A DNA stretch of 64,000 bases from Pseudoglutamicibacter cumminsii (lineage in GTDB: Bacteria; Actinomycetota; Actinomycetes; Actinomycetales; Micrococcaceae): assembly GCF_016907775.1 (NCBI RefSeq), contig NZ_JAFBCO010000001.1:1612001-1676000 (forward strand), read 5' to 3'. The translations under genes were made by a program, and so were the position numbers. This document shows, one piece after another, positions 37,274 to 51,969 of this stretch. How positions within the stretch are numbered: the first letter of the stretch is position 1; each line of letters begins with the position of its first letter. A model generated the notes under the pieces. That model had not been told where the DNA came from. It searched no databases and saw only the letters and a program-made list of their open reading frames with translations.

Positions 37274-39574
37274 GTGCAGGAACCACGGTCTGACGAGGCA
37301 GAGCAGCGGTATGTTTCGCGGTTGTATGACCGCGTGGATCAGTTGCGTGCAGAAAAGGTTGAACAGCTTCGTCAGGTCCAGTCGACGGGCGCGATCGGTA
37401 GTGTGCAGAACGCGTCGGAGCGGGATTCTTTCGCAGCGCTCTATGAGGACCGGATTGCGCAGCTTGACGCGGTTGAACACCGCCTTGTTTTTGGACGTAT
37501 CGACCGTAGCCAAGACATCGAGTGGCGTGGCGGTGATCCCGTTATCGATCAGGACAAGGCTCGCTATATCGGCCGAATCGGCCTGACAGACGGAGACCAG
37601 CAGCGGTTGCTGATCGACTGGCGCGCCCCGGAGGCCTCAACCTTTTATCAAGCGACGCCGTTTGAACCACTCGGTGTGGCTCGCCGCCGCCACTTGAGCC
37701 TCAAGGGCCGTACCGTGGCGGCCTGTGAAGACGACGTGCTGGACCCTGACCTTGCGACGGCGGCTGGCGCATCGCATTCCGATGGTGCACTCATCGCCGC
37801 CTTGAACGCTCCGCGCACGGGCAAGATGGGCGATATTGTCGCTACGATTCAGGCGGAACAGGACGCGATCATCCGCGCCCCGATGCGCGGTGTCACTGTT
37901 GTTCAAGGCGGGCCTGGAACGGGCAAGACCGCGGTGGCGCTGCATCGTGCCGCGTACCTCTTATATCAGCAGCGCGAACGTTTGGGGCGCGCCGGGGTTT
38001 TGATCGTGGGCCCTTCGCGGACGTTCATGTCCTACATTGAACGCGTGTTGCCGTCCCTCGGTGAGACCGGCGTCGTCATGTCCACCGTGTCGACCCTCTT
38101 CCCGGGTGTTGAGGGCGTCCCGGAGACTCATCGCCGCGCCGCCTACCTCAAGGGCTCTCTGCAGATGGCCGATGTCATCAAGCGTGCGGTAGCCCAGCGC
38201 CAACGCACCATCCCAGGCAAACGAAAGATCACCGTCGAAGGCCTGACGCTCACGCTCAAGCCCAAGGTCATCAAGCGGGCGCTCGCCGCGGCGAGAGCAA
38301 GCCGTCAACCGCACAACCAGGCGCGCGAGATGTTCGTGGATCACGCGGTCGAGCAGATCCTGGAGCTCTACCAGGAAGCTGTCAAGAGCGATGGCGTGCA
38401 GGGATCGGAACAGGAAGCCGCGGCCCTTGAGCGCGATGTGCGTGCAAGCCGCGATGTGCGCGTCGCGTTGAACTTGTGCTGGATGCCGCTGACCCCTCAG
38501 CAGCTCGTGGGTGAGCTGTTTAGTAAGCCGGAGATCCTGGACGCTGTGTTGCCGCGGCTGTCCGATGCTTCGCGTGAGGCGCTGCTGCGGGAGCCTGGGG
38601 CCGCGTTTACGGATGCGGACGTTCCGTTGTTGGACGAGGCCGCTGAGCTGCTCGGGCCGCTTCCCGCTGCTTCGAGCGAGCAGCGTGCGGAGAAAGCGCA
38701 ACGTGAGCGTGATGCCGAAAACGCTAAGAAGGCTCTCGAAAACGTCAACGCGGAGCTTGAAGAGTTGGGCGTTGACGGCGTGGTTGACGAGAACATGCTG
38801 CTCGAGTTCAACGCGCACCGGGCTACGGGCCTGAGTGCGGTGGAGCGTGCGCAGCGCGACCGTGAATGGACGTATGGTCATGTGATCGTGGACGAGGCGC
38901 AGGAGCTCACCGGTATGCAGTGGCGAGTTTTGATGCGGCGTGGCCCGTTGAAGTCGTTCACGATCGTGGGCGATATCGCGCAGGCAACCACCGTGGGCTC
39001 TGCTTCGTCGTGGGCGGAGGCTTTGGAACCTCACTTGGGGGATCGGTACCGGCTGGAAGAGCTGACCGTGAACTACCGCACGCCGCGCCAGGTGGTCGAG
39101 CTCGCGGAAAAGCTCGCTCGGTCCGAAGGCTTGCCGATCTCTGCCGCTGAGGCGGTCCGGGACGCCGAGACCGACCCAGCGATTCTGGAACTCAGCGATT
39201 CCACTGAGATCCTGACCCACGCCGCCGATGCGGTGGCCCGCTTCCTGGAGCAGACGAGCCAGGGTCTCATCGCCGTGATCTGCCCGCAAGCTCAGCAAGG
39301 TGAGGTTTCGGAAGCTTTGTCGCGGCGATTTGGTGACCAGGTAGGAACCGGTGCCGGCGACGCGGCGGCCGGCCAGCGCATCGTAGTTTTGAGCACGGAC
39401 CAAGCTAAGGGCCTTGAGTTCGATGCGGTGGTTGTTGTGGAACCGAATGTGATCGTCGCTGAGGACCACACCGCGGCGGGCCTGTATGTTGCCATGACCC
39501 GTACCACGCAGGACCTCGTCGTGCTCGCAACTGAGGGCGGTTTGCCGGCGGCGTTACAAACTGAACAACAGTAA
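37274..39574 (+). CDS. helD: HelD-type RNA polymerase-recycling helicase-like ATPase
   Basis: 766 aa superfamily 1 (UvrD-like) ATPase. A long N-terminal coiled coil (about 5-75) fits the RNAP secondary-channel arm. Walker A is GGPGTGKTA at 212-220, and the Walker B/motif II is VIVDEAQELTGMQW. Motifs IV-VI include VNYRTPRQVVELAEKLA, STDQAKGLEFDAVVVVEP and YVAMTRTTQDL. HelD releases stalled RNA polymerase, and class II forms in actinobacteria can confer rifampicin tolerance; the latter is not shown here. GTG 37274 follows GGGAGG. Confidence 0.9.
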   Translation: MQEPRSDEAEQRYVSRLYDRVDQLRAEKVEQLRQVQSTGAIGSVQNASERDSFAALYEDRIAQLDAVEHRLVFGRIDRSQDIEWRGGDPVIDQDKARYIGRIGLTDGDQQRLLIDWRAPEASTFYQATPFEPLGVARRRHLSLKGRTVAACEDDVLDPDLATAAGASHSDGALIAALNAPRTGKMGDIVATIQAEQDAIIRAPMRGVTVVQGGPGTGKTAVALHRAAYLLYQQRERLGRAGVLIVGPSRTFMSYIERVLPSLGETGVVMSTVSTLFPGVEGVPETHRRAAYLKGSLQMADVIKRAVAQRQRTIPGKRKITVEGLTLTLKPKVIKRALAAARASRQPHNQAREMFVDHAVEQILELYQEAVKSDGVQGSEQEAAALERDVRASRDVRVALNLCWMPLTPQQLVGELFSKPEILDAVLPRLSDASREALLREPGAAFTDADVPLLDEAAELLGPLPAASSEQRAEKAQRERDAENAKKALENVNAELEELGVDGVVDENMLLEFNAHRATGLSAVERAQRDREWTYGHVIVDEAQELTGMQWRVLMRRGPLKSFTIVGDIAQATTVGSASSWAEALEPHLGDRYRLEELTVNYRTPRQVVELAEKLARSEGLPISAAEAVRDAETDPAILELSDSTEILTHAADAVARFLEQTSQGLIAVICPQAQQGEVSEALSRRFGDQVGTGAGDAAAGQRIVVLSTDQAKGLEFDAVVVVEPNVIVAEDHTAAGLYVAMTRTTQDLVVLATEGGLPAALQTEQQ

Positions 39575-39623
39575 TCCGGTTGGTACCATTGCCTGTGTAA
39601 CGGAAAAGGAGAAAGCCGACGTA

Positions 39624-40922
39624 ATGGCACAAACAAACGACCCCTCATTTCAAAATATTTTCCAGGAGCTAAAGTGGCGCGGCCTCATGTACGTGTCCAC
39701 CGATGAGGAGGCCCTGGAGAAGGTTCTGGCAGGGGATCCCATTACGTATTATTGTGGCTTCGACCCGACGGCCCCGTCGCTGCACTTGGGCAACTTGGTG
39801 CAGATTCTGGTTCTTCGTCGCCTGCAGCTGGCAGGCCACAAGCCGTTGGGTCTTGTGGGTGGTTCGACCGGTTTGATCGGCGACCCACGTCAGACCGCCG
39901 AGCGCGTTTTGAACACCCCTGAGACGGTCCAGGAATGGGTTAAGCGTCTGCGCGCGCAGATTGAACGTTTCTTGTCTTTCGAGGGCGAGAACGCCGCGCG
40001 CATGGTCAACAACCTTGACTGGACTAAGGACCTGTCCGCGCTGAGCTTCTTGCGGGATGTCGGTAAGTACTTCCGTGTGGGCACGATGATCCGCAAGGAG
40101 ACCGTGGCTAAGCGCCTGGCCTCTGAGGAAGGTATTTCTTACACCGAGTTCTCGTATCAGGTTCTGCAGGGCATGGACTACCTGAACCTGTACCGCGAAT
40201 ACGATTGCGTTCTGCAGACGGGTGGTTCGGACCAGTGGGGCAACCTGACCTCGGGCGCGGATCTGATTCGTCGCGTGGAGGGTGTTTCGGTTCACGCGTT
40301 CGGTACGCCGCTCATCACGAACTCGGATGGCTCCAAGTTCGGTAAGTCTGAAGGTAACGCGATCTGGCTTGATGCCGAGATGTGCTCGCCGTACACCTTC
40401 TACCAGTTCTGGCTCAACACTTCTGATGCCGACGTCATTGACCGCCTCAAGGTCTTCACGTTCCTGCATCGCCCGGAGATTGAGGAGTACGCGAAGAAGG
40501 TTGAGGACGAGCCGTTCCGTCGCGAAGCGCAGAAGCGTCTTGCGTGGGAAGTGACCTCGCTGGTTCACGGCGCGGAAGCTACGCAGGCCGCGATCGATGC
40601 GTCGGAGGCTTTGTTCGGTTCCGGTGAGTTGGAAGCGTTGGATGCCGGCACGGTCGATGCCGTGTTCGCTGAGCTAGATGGCGCTGAGGCTGAGAGTGGC
40701 TCGAACATCGTTGATGTTCTGGTTGCTTCGGGGATCTCGAAGTCGAAGTCCGAGGCCCGCCGTTCGCTGGGTGAAGGCGCTATCAACGTGAATAACGTCA
40801 AGGTCAGCGACCCTGACAAAACCTTCGAGGTTGGTTCTGGTCTGGTATCAGGAACTGAGAAGAAGGACGTCCTGATTCTGCGCCGCGGCCGTCGTACGTT
40901 GGCTGCTGTTCGCTTGGTGTAA
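39624..40922 (+). CDS. tyrS: Tyrosyl-tRNA synthetase
   Basis: 432 aa class I synthetase. The HIGH motif is in DPTAPSLHLGNL and the KMSKS equivalent is KFGKSEGNA. A C-terminal S4 RNA-binding domain (about 360-430) includes SKSEARRSLGEGAINVNN. No T-box leader is seen. It starts 49 bp after helD with AAGGAG upstream. Confidence 0.97.
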   Translation: MAQTNDPSFQNIFQELKWRGLMYVSTDEEALEKVLAGDPITYYCGFDPTAPSLHLGNLVQILVLRRLQLAGHKPLGLVGGSTGLIGDPRQTAERVLNTPETVQEWVKRLRAQIERFLSFEGENAARMVNNLDWTKDLSALSFLRDVGKYFRVGTMIRKETVAKRLASEEGISYTEFSYQVLQGMDYLNLYREYDCVLQTGGSDQWGNLTSGADLIRRVEGVSVHAFGTPLITNSDGSKFGKSEGNAIWLDAEMCSPYTFYQFWLNTSDADVIDRLKVFTFLHRPEIEEYAKKVEDEPFRREAQKRLAWEVTSLVHGAEATQAAIDASEALFGSGELEALDAGTVDAVFAELDGAEAESGSNIVDVLVASGISKSKSEARRSLGEGAINVNNVKVSDPDKTFEVGSGLVSGTEKKDVLILRRGRRTLAAVRLV

Positions 40923-40991
40923 GCCTCTGAGGATAGTCCTGTTTTCACCTATAGCGATGAACCCTTCCTTACTAGTGGGGAGGAGCGTAGC

Positions 40992-41516
40992 ATGAGGATC
41001 ATGACGCTGACACCTGATTTTGAAGCAAAGATCAACGAACAGATCACTCTCGAATTCGAAGCGAACATGGTCTACCGCCAGCTCGCTATTGAGGCCGATA
41101 AGCAAGACCTGACTGGTTTTGCGAAGTGGCTCCGAGCGCAAGCTGACGAAGAGATCGAGCACGCGAACAAGTTCATCAACCACCTCTTGGCTCGTGACGG
41201 TTCCCCGAAGATTGGGGCTATCGCTGCTCCGGAGGTTGAGGAGAACGCGTCCCCGGAGACCATCTTCACTGCGGCACTGAACCACGAGAAGAAGGTCTCC
41301 CAGGCTATTCGCGACCTGTACCGCACAGCTGATGCGGCCGGGGATATCGATTCCCGACCGTTGCTCGACTGGTTCATCAGCGAACAGCTCGAGGAAGAGG
41401 ACACCGTGGGCGAGATCCTGGGCCAGATCAAGCTGGTCGGCAACGATGGTTCCGGCTTGCTGCGTTTGGACGCCGCATTGGGTTCCCGCACGAGCGACGG
41501 AACCGAAGACGAATAA
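40992..41516 (+). CDS. Ferritin
   Basis: 174 aa bacterial ferritin-like four-helix protein. The ferroxidase ligands appear in ITLEFEANMVYRQLA (helix A Glu), ADEEIEHANKF (ExxH, helix B) and SEQLEEEDTVGEI (helix D). It stores iron as a 24-mer cage in the family. AGGAG precedes ATG 40992; ATG 41001 is also possible. It lies 69 bp after tyrS and just upstream of the rRNA operon. No iron-regulator box is evident. Confidence 0.88.
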   Translation: MRIMTLTPDFEAKINEQITLEFEANMVYRQLAIEADKQDLTGFAKWLRAQADEEIEHANKFINHLLARDGSPKIGAIAAPEVEENASPETIFTAALNHEKKVSQAIRDLYRTADAAGDIDSRPLLDWFISEQLEEEDTVGEILGQIKLVGNDGSGLLRLDAALGSRTSDGTEDE

Positions 41517-41562
41517 TTTCAGGACCCGATGCGCGAGACACTCGCGCTGACTGTTCCTTAGT

Positions 41563-41601
41563 TGCAGGTGGCCATCGGCATGACGCCGATAGCCACCTGC
41601 A
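41563..41601 (+). terminator. Terminator after the ferritin gene
   Basis: TGCAGGTGGCCATCGGC (41563-41579) pairs with 41585-41601, a 17-bp stem with one mismatch and a 5-nt loop, followed by GTGTTT. Confidence 0.75.
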
Positions 41602-41695
41602 GTGTTTAAGTTGCTTCAGTGCGATCCGATCCGCTGCCTAGCAATTGAGCTAAACCCTGTGAATTCGCGGTTTTCAGGGGAGCGGCTTAGGCGGT

Positions 41696-41725
41696 TTTGC
41701 TTTTTGGTGTGGGTGTGTGTAGAGT
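41696..41725 (+). promoter_or_regulatory. rRNA promoter P1
   Basis: TTTGCT (41696-41701) and TAGAGT (41720-41725) are separated by 18 nt. Confidence 0.5.
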
Positions 41726-41906
41726 GTTTTCCTGTTGCCCGCCGAGATGGAGTGCCGGTTGCCGGCGTGTCTGGTGGACAATAACCCTTCAAACCTCTAA
41801 TAGTTTGTTGCTGTTTTGGTTTCGGGGTTTTATATCTCTCATATCGCTGCTTTCCTGGTTGAGGCCTAAGGGTTTCATGGTTGAGTTTCTGGGTGTTTAC
41901 CTGGTT

Positions 41907-41935
41907 TTGTTCTTTTGGAAAGTTTGTGGTAGTGT
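41907..41935 (+). promoter_or_regulatory. rRNA promoter P2
   Basis: TTGTTC (41907-41912) and TAGTGT (41930-41935) are separated by 17 nt. It lies about 290 nt before 16S. Confidence 0.5.
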
Positions 41936-42222
41936 GGGTATCCGCTCTTGAGTGAAGCGTCCTGGTTATTTTTCTTTTCTCGCATGTTGTGTGTGGGTTT
42001 GTGGGGCGTGGATTCTTGGGTGTCTGTTGTTTGAGAACTCAATAGTGTGCCAAGTTTGTTTGTTGATACCAAATATTTTTTTGTTTGGTGGTTGCCTGCA
42101 TGCCTTGATCCCTGTCGGGGTGTGTGGGTTTCTGCTTGGATTAGATGTTGGCCATGCTGTGGGGGCGTTTTCCCGCTCTTTGTGGTGTGGTTGTCCGCTT
42201 TAGTGAACATCGTTTTATGTTT

Positions 42223-47368
<5,146 letters not shown>

Positions 47369-47533
47369 CAACACATCATCCTCAAACAACGAGGGGTTCG
47401 CGTCCACTAAGCGGTCACCACACCACAAACCCACCCCTTAGGGTGACACACACATAATTCAATACAACAGCACACACGCGTGTGCACGTAACACACAGGT
47501 TTCCCCACCAGCAACACTGGCAGGGGTGAGAGA

Positions 47534-47652
47534 GTTACGGCGGCTATAGCGTGGGGGAAACGCCCGGTCCCATCCCGAACCCGGAAGCTAAGCCCCACAG
47601 CGCCGATGGTACTGCAACCGGGAGGTTGTGGGAGAGTAGGACACCGCCGAAC
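47534..47652 (+). rRNA. rrf: 5S ribosomal RNA
   Basis: About 119 nt. The ends TTACGGCGG and CCGCCGAAC form the terminal stem. Internal CCCATCCCGAAC and GGTACTGCAACCGGGAGG are typical 5S loops. It is separated from 23S by a C/A-rich 165-nt spacer. Confidence 0.96.
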
Positions 47653-47670
47653 ATAACCACATATAGAGGA

Positions 47671-47731
47671 TGTTGGTCCTGAAGCTCCCAACCCCCACAC
47701 CAGGGGTTCGGTCGAAGCATCAGGACCAACA
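47671..47731 (+). terminator. rRNA operon terminator hairpin
   Basis: TGTTGGTCCTGA (47671-47682) pairs with TCAGGACCAACA (47720-47731), with an inner AACCCC/GGGGTT stem. CTCCGTTTAAA follows. It lies 19 nt after 5S. Confidence 0.75.
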
Positions 47732-47810
47732 CTCCGTTTAAACCACCAACACACAACAACAAGAGCACACAACAAACATCGATCTTCGATTTAACAGCGT
47801 CGTGTGTCTC

Positions 47811-47857
47811 AACGGAAAGTGCGGCCCCTGCTTACAACACGGGCCGCACTTACCGTT
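47811..47857 (-). terminator. Terminator of the dehydrogenase operon
   Basis: A 17-bp arm pair (47811-47827 with 47841-47857, one A-A mismatch; core AAGTGCGGCCC) lies just downstream of the minus-strand aldehyde dehydrogenase gene. Confidence 0.7.
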
Positions 47858-47896
47858 TGCGCCGCGTCCTATATCAGCGGCAACGTAGATGATTCA

Positions 47897-49372
47897 TTAG
47901 AACGGAAACTGGTCCGTGCCTTCCGAGACGCTAACCCAGTGATCGGTAGTGAACTCTTCGATTGCCCACTCACCATTGAAACGGCCCAGGCCAGAGTTCT
48001 TCTCGCCGCCGAACATCACATGAGCTTCATCGTTGACCGTGATGTCATTGACATGAGTCATACCCGCCTTAACATCGCGGGCGAAACGCATACCTCGCGT
48101 CAAATCACGCGTGTATACAGCCGAAGAGAGACCGAACTCGGTGTCGTTAGCGAGCTCAAGAGCGTGGGCCTCGTCATTCGCTTTGATGATGCCGACAACT
48201 GGGCCGAAGATCTCTTCACGGAACAGCTCCATCTCCGGGGTCACATCAGCGAACACGTGTGGTGAAATAACTCGGCCTTCAACGGTCCCCGCCACAACTT
48301 CACGCGCACCTTCTTCGCGAGCCTGAGCGATCTTATCGGTGACTGACTTCAGCTGGCTGTCGTTAATGACCGGCCCAACGATGGTGCTGTTATCCATCTG
48401 ATCGCCGTACGCGATGCCTGCTGCACGCTTGGCGTAAGCTTCTACGAACTTGTCATAAAGCGGTGCCTCGACAATGATGCGGTTGATCGACATACAGATC
48501 TGGCCCTGGTGCAGGAACTTACCCATAATTGCGGCGCCAACTGCTTTATCAAGGTCCGCGTCGTCGAGTACAACGAATGGTGCGTTACCGCCAAGTTCGA
48601 GCGCGACCTTCTTGATGTGCTTACCACCAACCGCAGTCTTACCGACGTCCTTACCCACCGGGGTAGAACCAGTGAAGGAAATAAGTCGAGGAACAGGGTG
48701 TTCGACGAAGTAGTCGCCGATTTCTGAACCAGCTCCAACAACAACGTTGAGCACGCCCTTCGGAAGGCCAGCGGCTTCGAAGATCTTGGCAAGCAGGAGC
48801 CCACCAGTCAGCGGAGTGTCAGACGCAGGCTTGAGAACCACAGCGTTGCCGCAGCCCAATGCCGGCGCTACCGAGCGCATCGACAACGTGAACGGGAAGT
48901 TCCACGGGCTGATGACACCAACAACGCCCAACGCTTCACGGAACACGTAATTGGTTTTACCCGGGGTGCTGGACGGCAGGATCTGGCCGGTGATACGGGT
49001 AGGGAAGGTCGCCGCTTCACGCAGAGATCCGACCGCCAAACCAGTCTCGACCGTGGCCTTGAGTGCACTGGAACCAGACTCCGTGCGGATCAGTTCGATG
49101 ACGGCGTTACGGTTCTCTTCAATCCAGTCCGCAGCTTTGTTGAGGATGTCGCCGCGTTCCTTCGGTGGGAGAGCGGCCCATTCACGCTGGGCTTTCGCGG
49201 CTGCCTCGTATGCCGCATCGACATCTTCCTGGGAAGCCTGACGGATGGTTGCGAGCGGCTCGTCGTTGAAGGGGTTTGAGGTAGTGGCGGAGCGCTCAGA
49301 ACTACCGGCGCGCCAACCGTTGATGTACAGGTCTTCAGAAATCAGGTCCGCGTAGGATTTCGCTTCTGACAT
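47897..49372 (-). CDS. NAD(P)-dependent aldehyde dehydrogenase
   Basis: 491 aa. Cofactor motif VISPWNFPFTLS, Glu in LELGGNAPFVVL, and catalytic Cys in HQGQICMSINR. The C-terminal MFGGEKNSGLGRFNGEW is typical of benzaldehyde/vanillin-type aldehyde dehydrogenases. With the alcohol dehydrogenase encoded upstream (40-bp gap), it would oxidise an alcohol to the acid through the aldehyde; an aromatic substrate is likely but unproven. It is convergent with the rRNA operon. Confidence 0.9.
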   Translation of the reverse strand: MSEAKSYADLISEDLYINGWRAGSSERSATTSNPFNDEPLATIRQASQEDVDAAYEAAAKAQREWAALPPKERGDILNKAADWIEENRNAVIELIRTESGSSALKATVETGLAVGSLREAATFPTRITGQILPSSTPGKTNYVFREALGVVGVISPWNFPFTLSMRSVAPALGCGNAVVLKPASDTPLTGGLLLAKIFEAAGLPKGVLNVVVGAGSEIGDYFVEHPVPRLISFTGSTPVGKDVGKTAVGGKHIKKVALELGGNAPFVVLDDADLDKAVGAAIMGKFLHQGQICMSINRIIVEAPLYDKFVEAYAKRAAGIAYGDQMDNSTIVGPVINDSQLKSVTDKIAQAREEGAREVVAGTVEGRVISPHVFADVTPEMELFREEIFGPVVGIIKANDEAHALELANDTEFGLSSAVYTRDLTRGMRFARDVKAGMTHVNDITVNDEAHVMFGGEKNSGLGRFNGEWAIEEFTTDHWVSVSEGTDQFPF

Positions 49373-49412
49373 GTTGTGTCCTTTCTGTTTGGTGTGGCGT
49401 GAGATTCATTTC

Positions 49413-50528
49413 CTAAGAGGAAACCTGCAGGACGGCCTTGATGGTGCCACCTTCGTGAGCGTCGGCGATGGCTTGGTCGATGTCGTCGAAACCATAGAAT
49501 TTAAGGAGCCGGTCGAACGGGAACCGGCCCTGCTTGTAGAGGTCGATGAGGGCAGGGATGAGGGTGCGGCTGTTGGAGGAACCACCCAGAGTGCCCACAA
49601 CCGTCTTACCGAACAGGGTACGCATGTGGTCGAGGGAGAACCGTGCCTCTGCTGGGGCTCCACCGACCAGGATGAACGTACCCATGAGGCCGACCGCATC
49701 GGCGGCTTGTTCGATGACCTTGATGTTGCCGGTGCAGTCGATCACGTAGTCCGCTGGCCCGTCGCAGATTTCGTTGACCGCCTCAACGATGTCCTTATCG
49801 CGGGTGTTGACCGTGTGGGTTGCGCCGAACTCACGTGCGAGTTTAAGGCGTGAATCCTGCAGATCCATCGCGATGATCGTGGTGGCGGGCGTATTGCGCG
49901 CCGCCATGATCGCTGCGAGGCCAACCGCTCCGGCACCGACGATGACGACCGATTCACCGGGGCCCGGCTTCGCAGTGTTGAGCACAGCGCCTGCACCGGT
50001 CGTGATGCCGCACGCCAGAGGCCCTAGAAGATTCAGATCGATATCGTCGTCGACTTTGATGAGAGCGTTGGCGCGGGTCAGTGAGTATGTGGCGAAGGAC
50101 GATTGGCCGAAGAAGTGGCCCGAGACGGAGGACCCATCCGCCCGGGAGTAGGCCGAGGTGCCGGCATCTGGGCCGTGAAGTCGAACACCTGCGAGCAGTT
50201 CGGCGCCAATATTGAGGCAATAGCGGTGTTCTCCACGGATGCAGGTCCGGCATTCCCCGCAGAAAGCCCAACCCATGATGACGTGGTCGCCCGGCTTGAT
50301 GTCGGTCACGCCTTCGCCGACGGCTTCGACGATTCCGGACCCTTCGTGTCCAAAAACGCCCGGTAGGGGAAGTGGCATGTCTCCTGACTGGGTGTTGAGG
50401 TCGGTGTGGCACACACCAGTAGCTACAACTCGGACGAGGGCTTCACCTGGGCCGGGGTTGTCTAGCTCCAGTTCTTCGCGGACGAATGGTTCGTTGATTC
50501 CTTCTACAACGTACGCGTCGATCTTCAT
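49413..50528 (-). CDS. Zinc-dependent alcohol dehydrogenase (aryl-alcohol type)
   Basis: 371 aa medium-chain dehydrogenase. Catalytic zinc ligands are in TGVCHTD and GHEGSG, plus a later Cys in LACGITTGAGA. The structural zinc site CGECRTCIRGEHRYC is complete. The NAD motif is GAGAVGLAA followed by an Asp (AMDLQDSRL), which suggests NAD preference. The overall pattern resembles benzyl-alcohol / class III-like dehydrogenases. First gene of a two-gene operon with the aldehyde dehydrogenase. Confidence 0.9.
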   Translation of the reverse strand: MKIDAYVVEGINEPFVREELELDNPGPGEALVRVVATGVCHTDLNTQSGDMPLPLPGVFGHEGSGIVEAVGEGVTDIKPGDHVIMGWAFCGECRTCIRGEHRYCLNIGAELLAGVRLHGPDAGTSAYSRADGSSVSGHFFGQSSFATYSLTRANALIKVDDDIDLNLLGPLACGITTGAGAVLNTAKPGPGESVVIVGAGAVGLAAIMAARNTPATTIIAMDLQDSRLKLAREFGATHTVNTRDKDIVEAVNEICDGPADYVIDCTGNIKVIEQAADAVGLMGTFILVGGAPAEARFSLDHMRTLFGKTVVGTLGGSSNSRTLIPALIDLYKQGRFPFDRLLKFYGFDDIDQAIADAHEGGTIKAVLQVSS

Positions 50529-50871
50529 GTTGTCTCCTGTTTTGTGTGCGAATTATGTGTGGGATGCGAACTCATGGCGTGGATGAAGGACCCTGTAGTA
50601 GGGCTTGCCCACTGAATCTAACTGGCCCGCTGAACCTACCTCGGAGCCTATCAGTCAGTGATTCACCTCACATCGATGTTGCGTGAGTGGTCTCCCATGC
50701 TTGCGCCGCCCGACATTGTGGTTTAGCAATCGGCAGTCCACCGAGATATCTTCAGCAACAGACCCTGTCGATAGGAACCACGATGTGGTGGCGAGCTTTC
50801 GCTCGAAGTCGTCGCTAAAATGGTCAGAGGCGCTTGAAGCACGAGCGCGGCACAATCACAAAGAGGGAAAC
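50529..50871. other. Divergent intergenic region
   Basis: 343 bp between the dehydrogenase operon and the TPR gene. TAAAAT at 50816-50821 may be the -10 of the TPR gene. A small hairpin GAGC-TTTC-GCTC lies at 50793-50804. No gene or regulator site is recognised. Confidence 0.5.
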
Positions 50872-51969
50872 GTGGCAGACGAGCAGAAACGTCGCTCCCC
50901 GCGCGGAGCAGGCCAAGAACATGGCAAGAACCACCACAACCGTGGCGGGCACAAACGTGGATACGGCGCCTCACCACGTGGAGAACGTAGTCGTGACGAC
51001 TGGAAGCGCGGCGAGCGTGGTGGCCGCGATGAACGGTGGAACCGTGGTGATCGTCGCCGCGACGATCGCCCAGGTCGTAGCGAATGGAAGCGTGACGAAC
51101 ACGATAACCGTCAAGACCGGCGCCGTGATAACCGCCGTAATGATCGGCAGCGTAACGACCGCCAGCATAATGAGCGCAACCGCCCGCAAGGACGTCGTGG
51201 CGGCGACATTCGTGCGGCCAACCGTCCAGACCGCGAACGCTCCCCAGAAATCGATCCGAGCGTAACCGGTAACGAACTCGATAAAGAAACACTCCGCGAA
51301 CTCCGATTCCTCGATGAAAAACACCGCCCATGGGTAGCGAAGCACCTCGTTATGGCCGGCGCACTGATCGATGTTGACCCTGAACTGGCTTTCGCGCATG
51401 CAGAAGCCGCCTCGCGTCGTGGTGGCCGAGTTGCCCTCGTTCGCGAAGCTGTAGGACTGACTGCGTATGCGGCCGGCAAGTACAGCGAAGCACTCCGTGA
51501 ACTGCGTACCCACCGCCGCATTTCTGGCGTCCACGACCACATCGCCACGATCGCAGACTGCGAACGTGCGCTCGGTCGGGTAGACAAAGCGCTCGAAACC
51601 CTGCGCTCCGACGAAGCGAAAGCGCTCAAGGGCCAGCCTCGAGCCGAAGCAGCGATGGTCGAAGCGGGGATCCTCCTCGACACCAACAAGAACGAAGAAG
51701 CCGTCAAGGCTCTGCAGATTCCAACGCTCGACATGAACCGCGCGTTTATCTTCAGCCCACGCCTCTTTGAGCTGTATGCAGACGCACTTGAATCCACCGG
51801 AGAAGACGCTGAAGCGGCCGCTTGGCGTGCGCGCATCCCCGTTGCGATGGAGGCGCTGGGACTCAACGATGTTGAACCAGAGATCGTTGACCTCGTGGAA
51901 GACGATGACGACTCGGCCGAGGGCGAGGCTAAGGACGGCGAGACCAGCCGCGAGGCCAGCGCGGAATGA
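50872..51969 (+). CDS. TPR protein with a long Arg/Asp-rich disordered N-terminus
   Basis: 365 aa from GTG 50872, preceded by AGAGGG; the upstream frame to 50683 is intergenic in character. Residues 1-130 are a low-complexity tract of Arg, Asp, Asn and Gly (RGERGGRDERWNRGDRRRDD-like), typical of nucleic-acid-binding disordered regions. Residues 140-335 form TPR-like helical repeats. The C-terminus is acidic. This gene precedes the HAD-tlyA-nadK-recN cluster in related actinobacteria; no function is assigned. It overlaps the HAD gene by 4 nt. Confidence 0.8.
   Translation: MADEQKRRSPRGAGQEHGKNHHNRGGHKRGYGASPRGERSRDDWKRGERGGRDERWNRGDRRRDDRPGRSEWKRDEHDNRQDRRRDNRRNDRQRNDRQHNERNRPQGRRGGDIRAANRPDRERSPEIDPSVTGNELDKETLRELRFLDEKHRPWVAKHLVMAGALIDVDPELAFAHAEAASRRGGRVALVREAVGLTAYAAGKYSEALRELRTHRRISGVHDHIATIADCERALGRVDKALETLRSDEAKALKGQPRAEAAMVEAGILLDTNKNEEAVKALQIPTLDMNRAFIFSPRLFELYADALESTGEDAEAAAWRARIPVAMEALGLNDVEPEIVDLVEDDDDSAEGEAKDGETSREASAE

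Larger units (their letters stand above)
41602..42222 (+). promoter_or_regulatory. rRNA operon promoter and leader region
   Basis: About 620 bp without a coding gene and rich in GT. Two promoter-like pairs are listed separately. The segment 42030-42050 (TTGAGAACTCAATAGTGTGC) matches the antitermination/processing leader motif common in actinobacterial rRNA operons. Short ORFs here are compositional artefacts. Confidence 0.75.

Noticed and set aside
50683-50871. 63-codon N-terminal extension of the TPR protein
   Set aside because: Sequence is intergenic in character and GTG 50872 has a better ribosome binding site.
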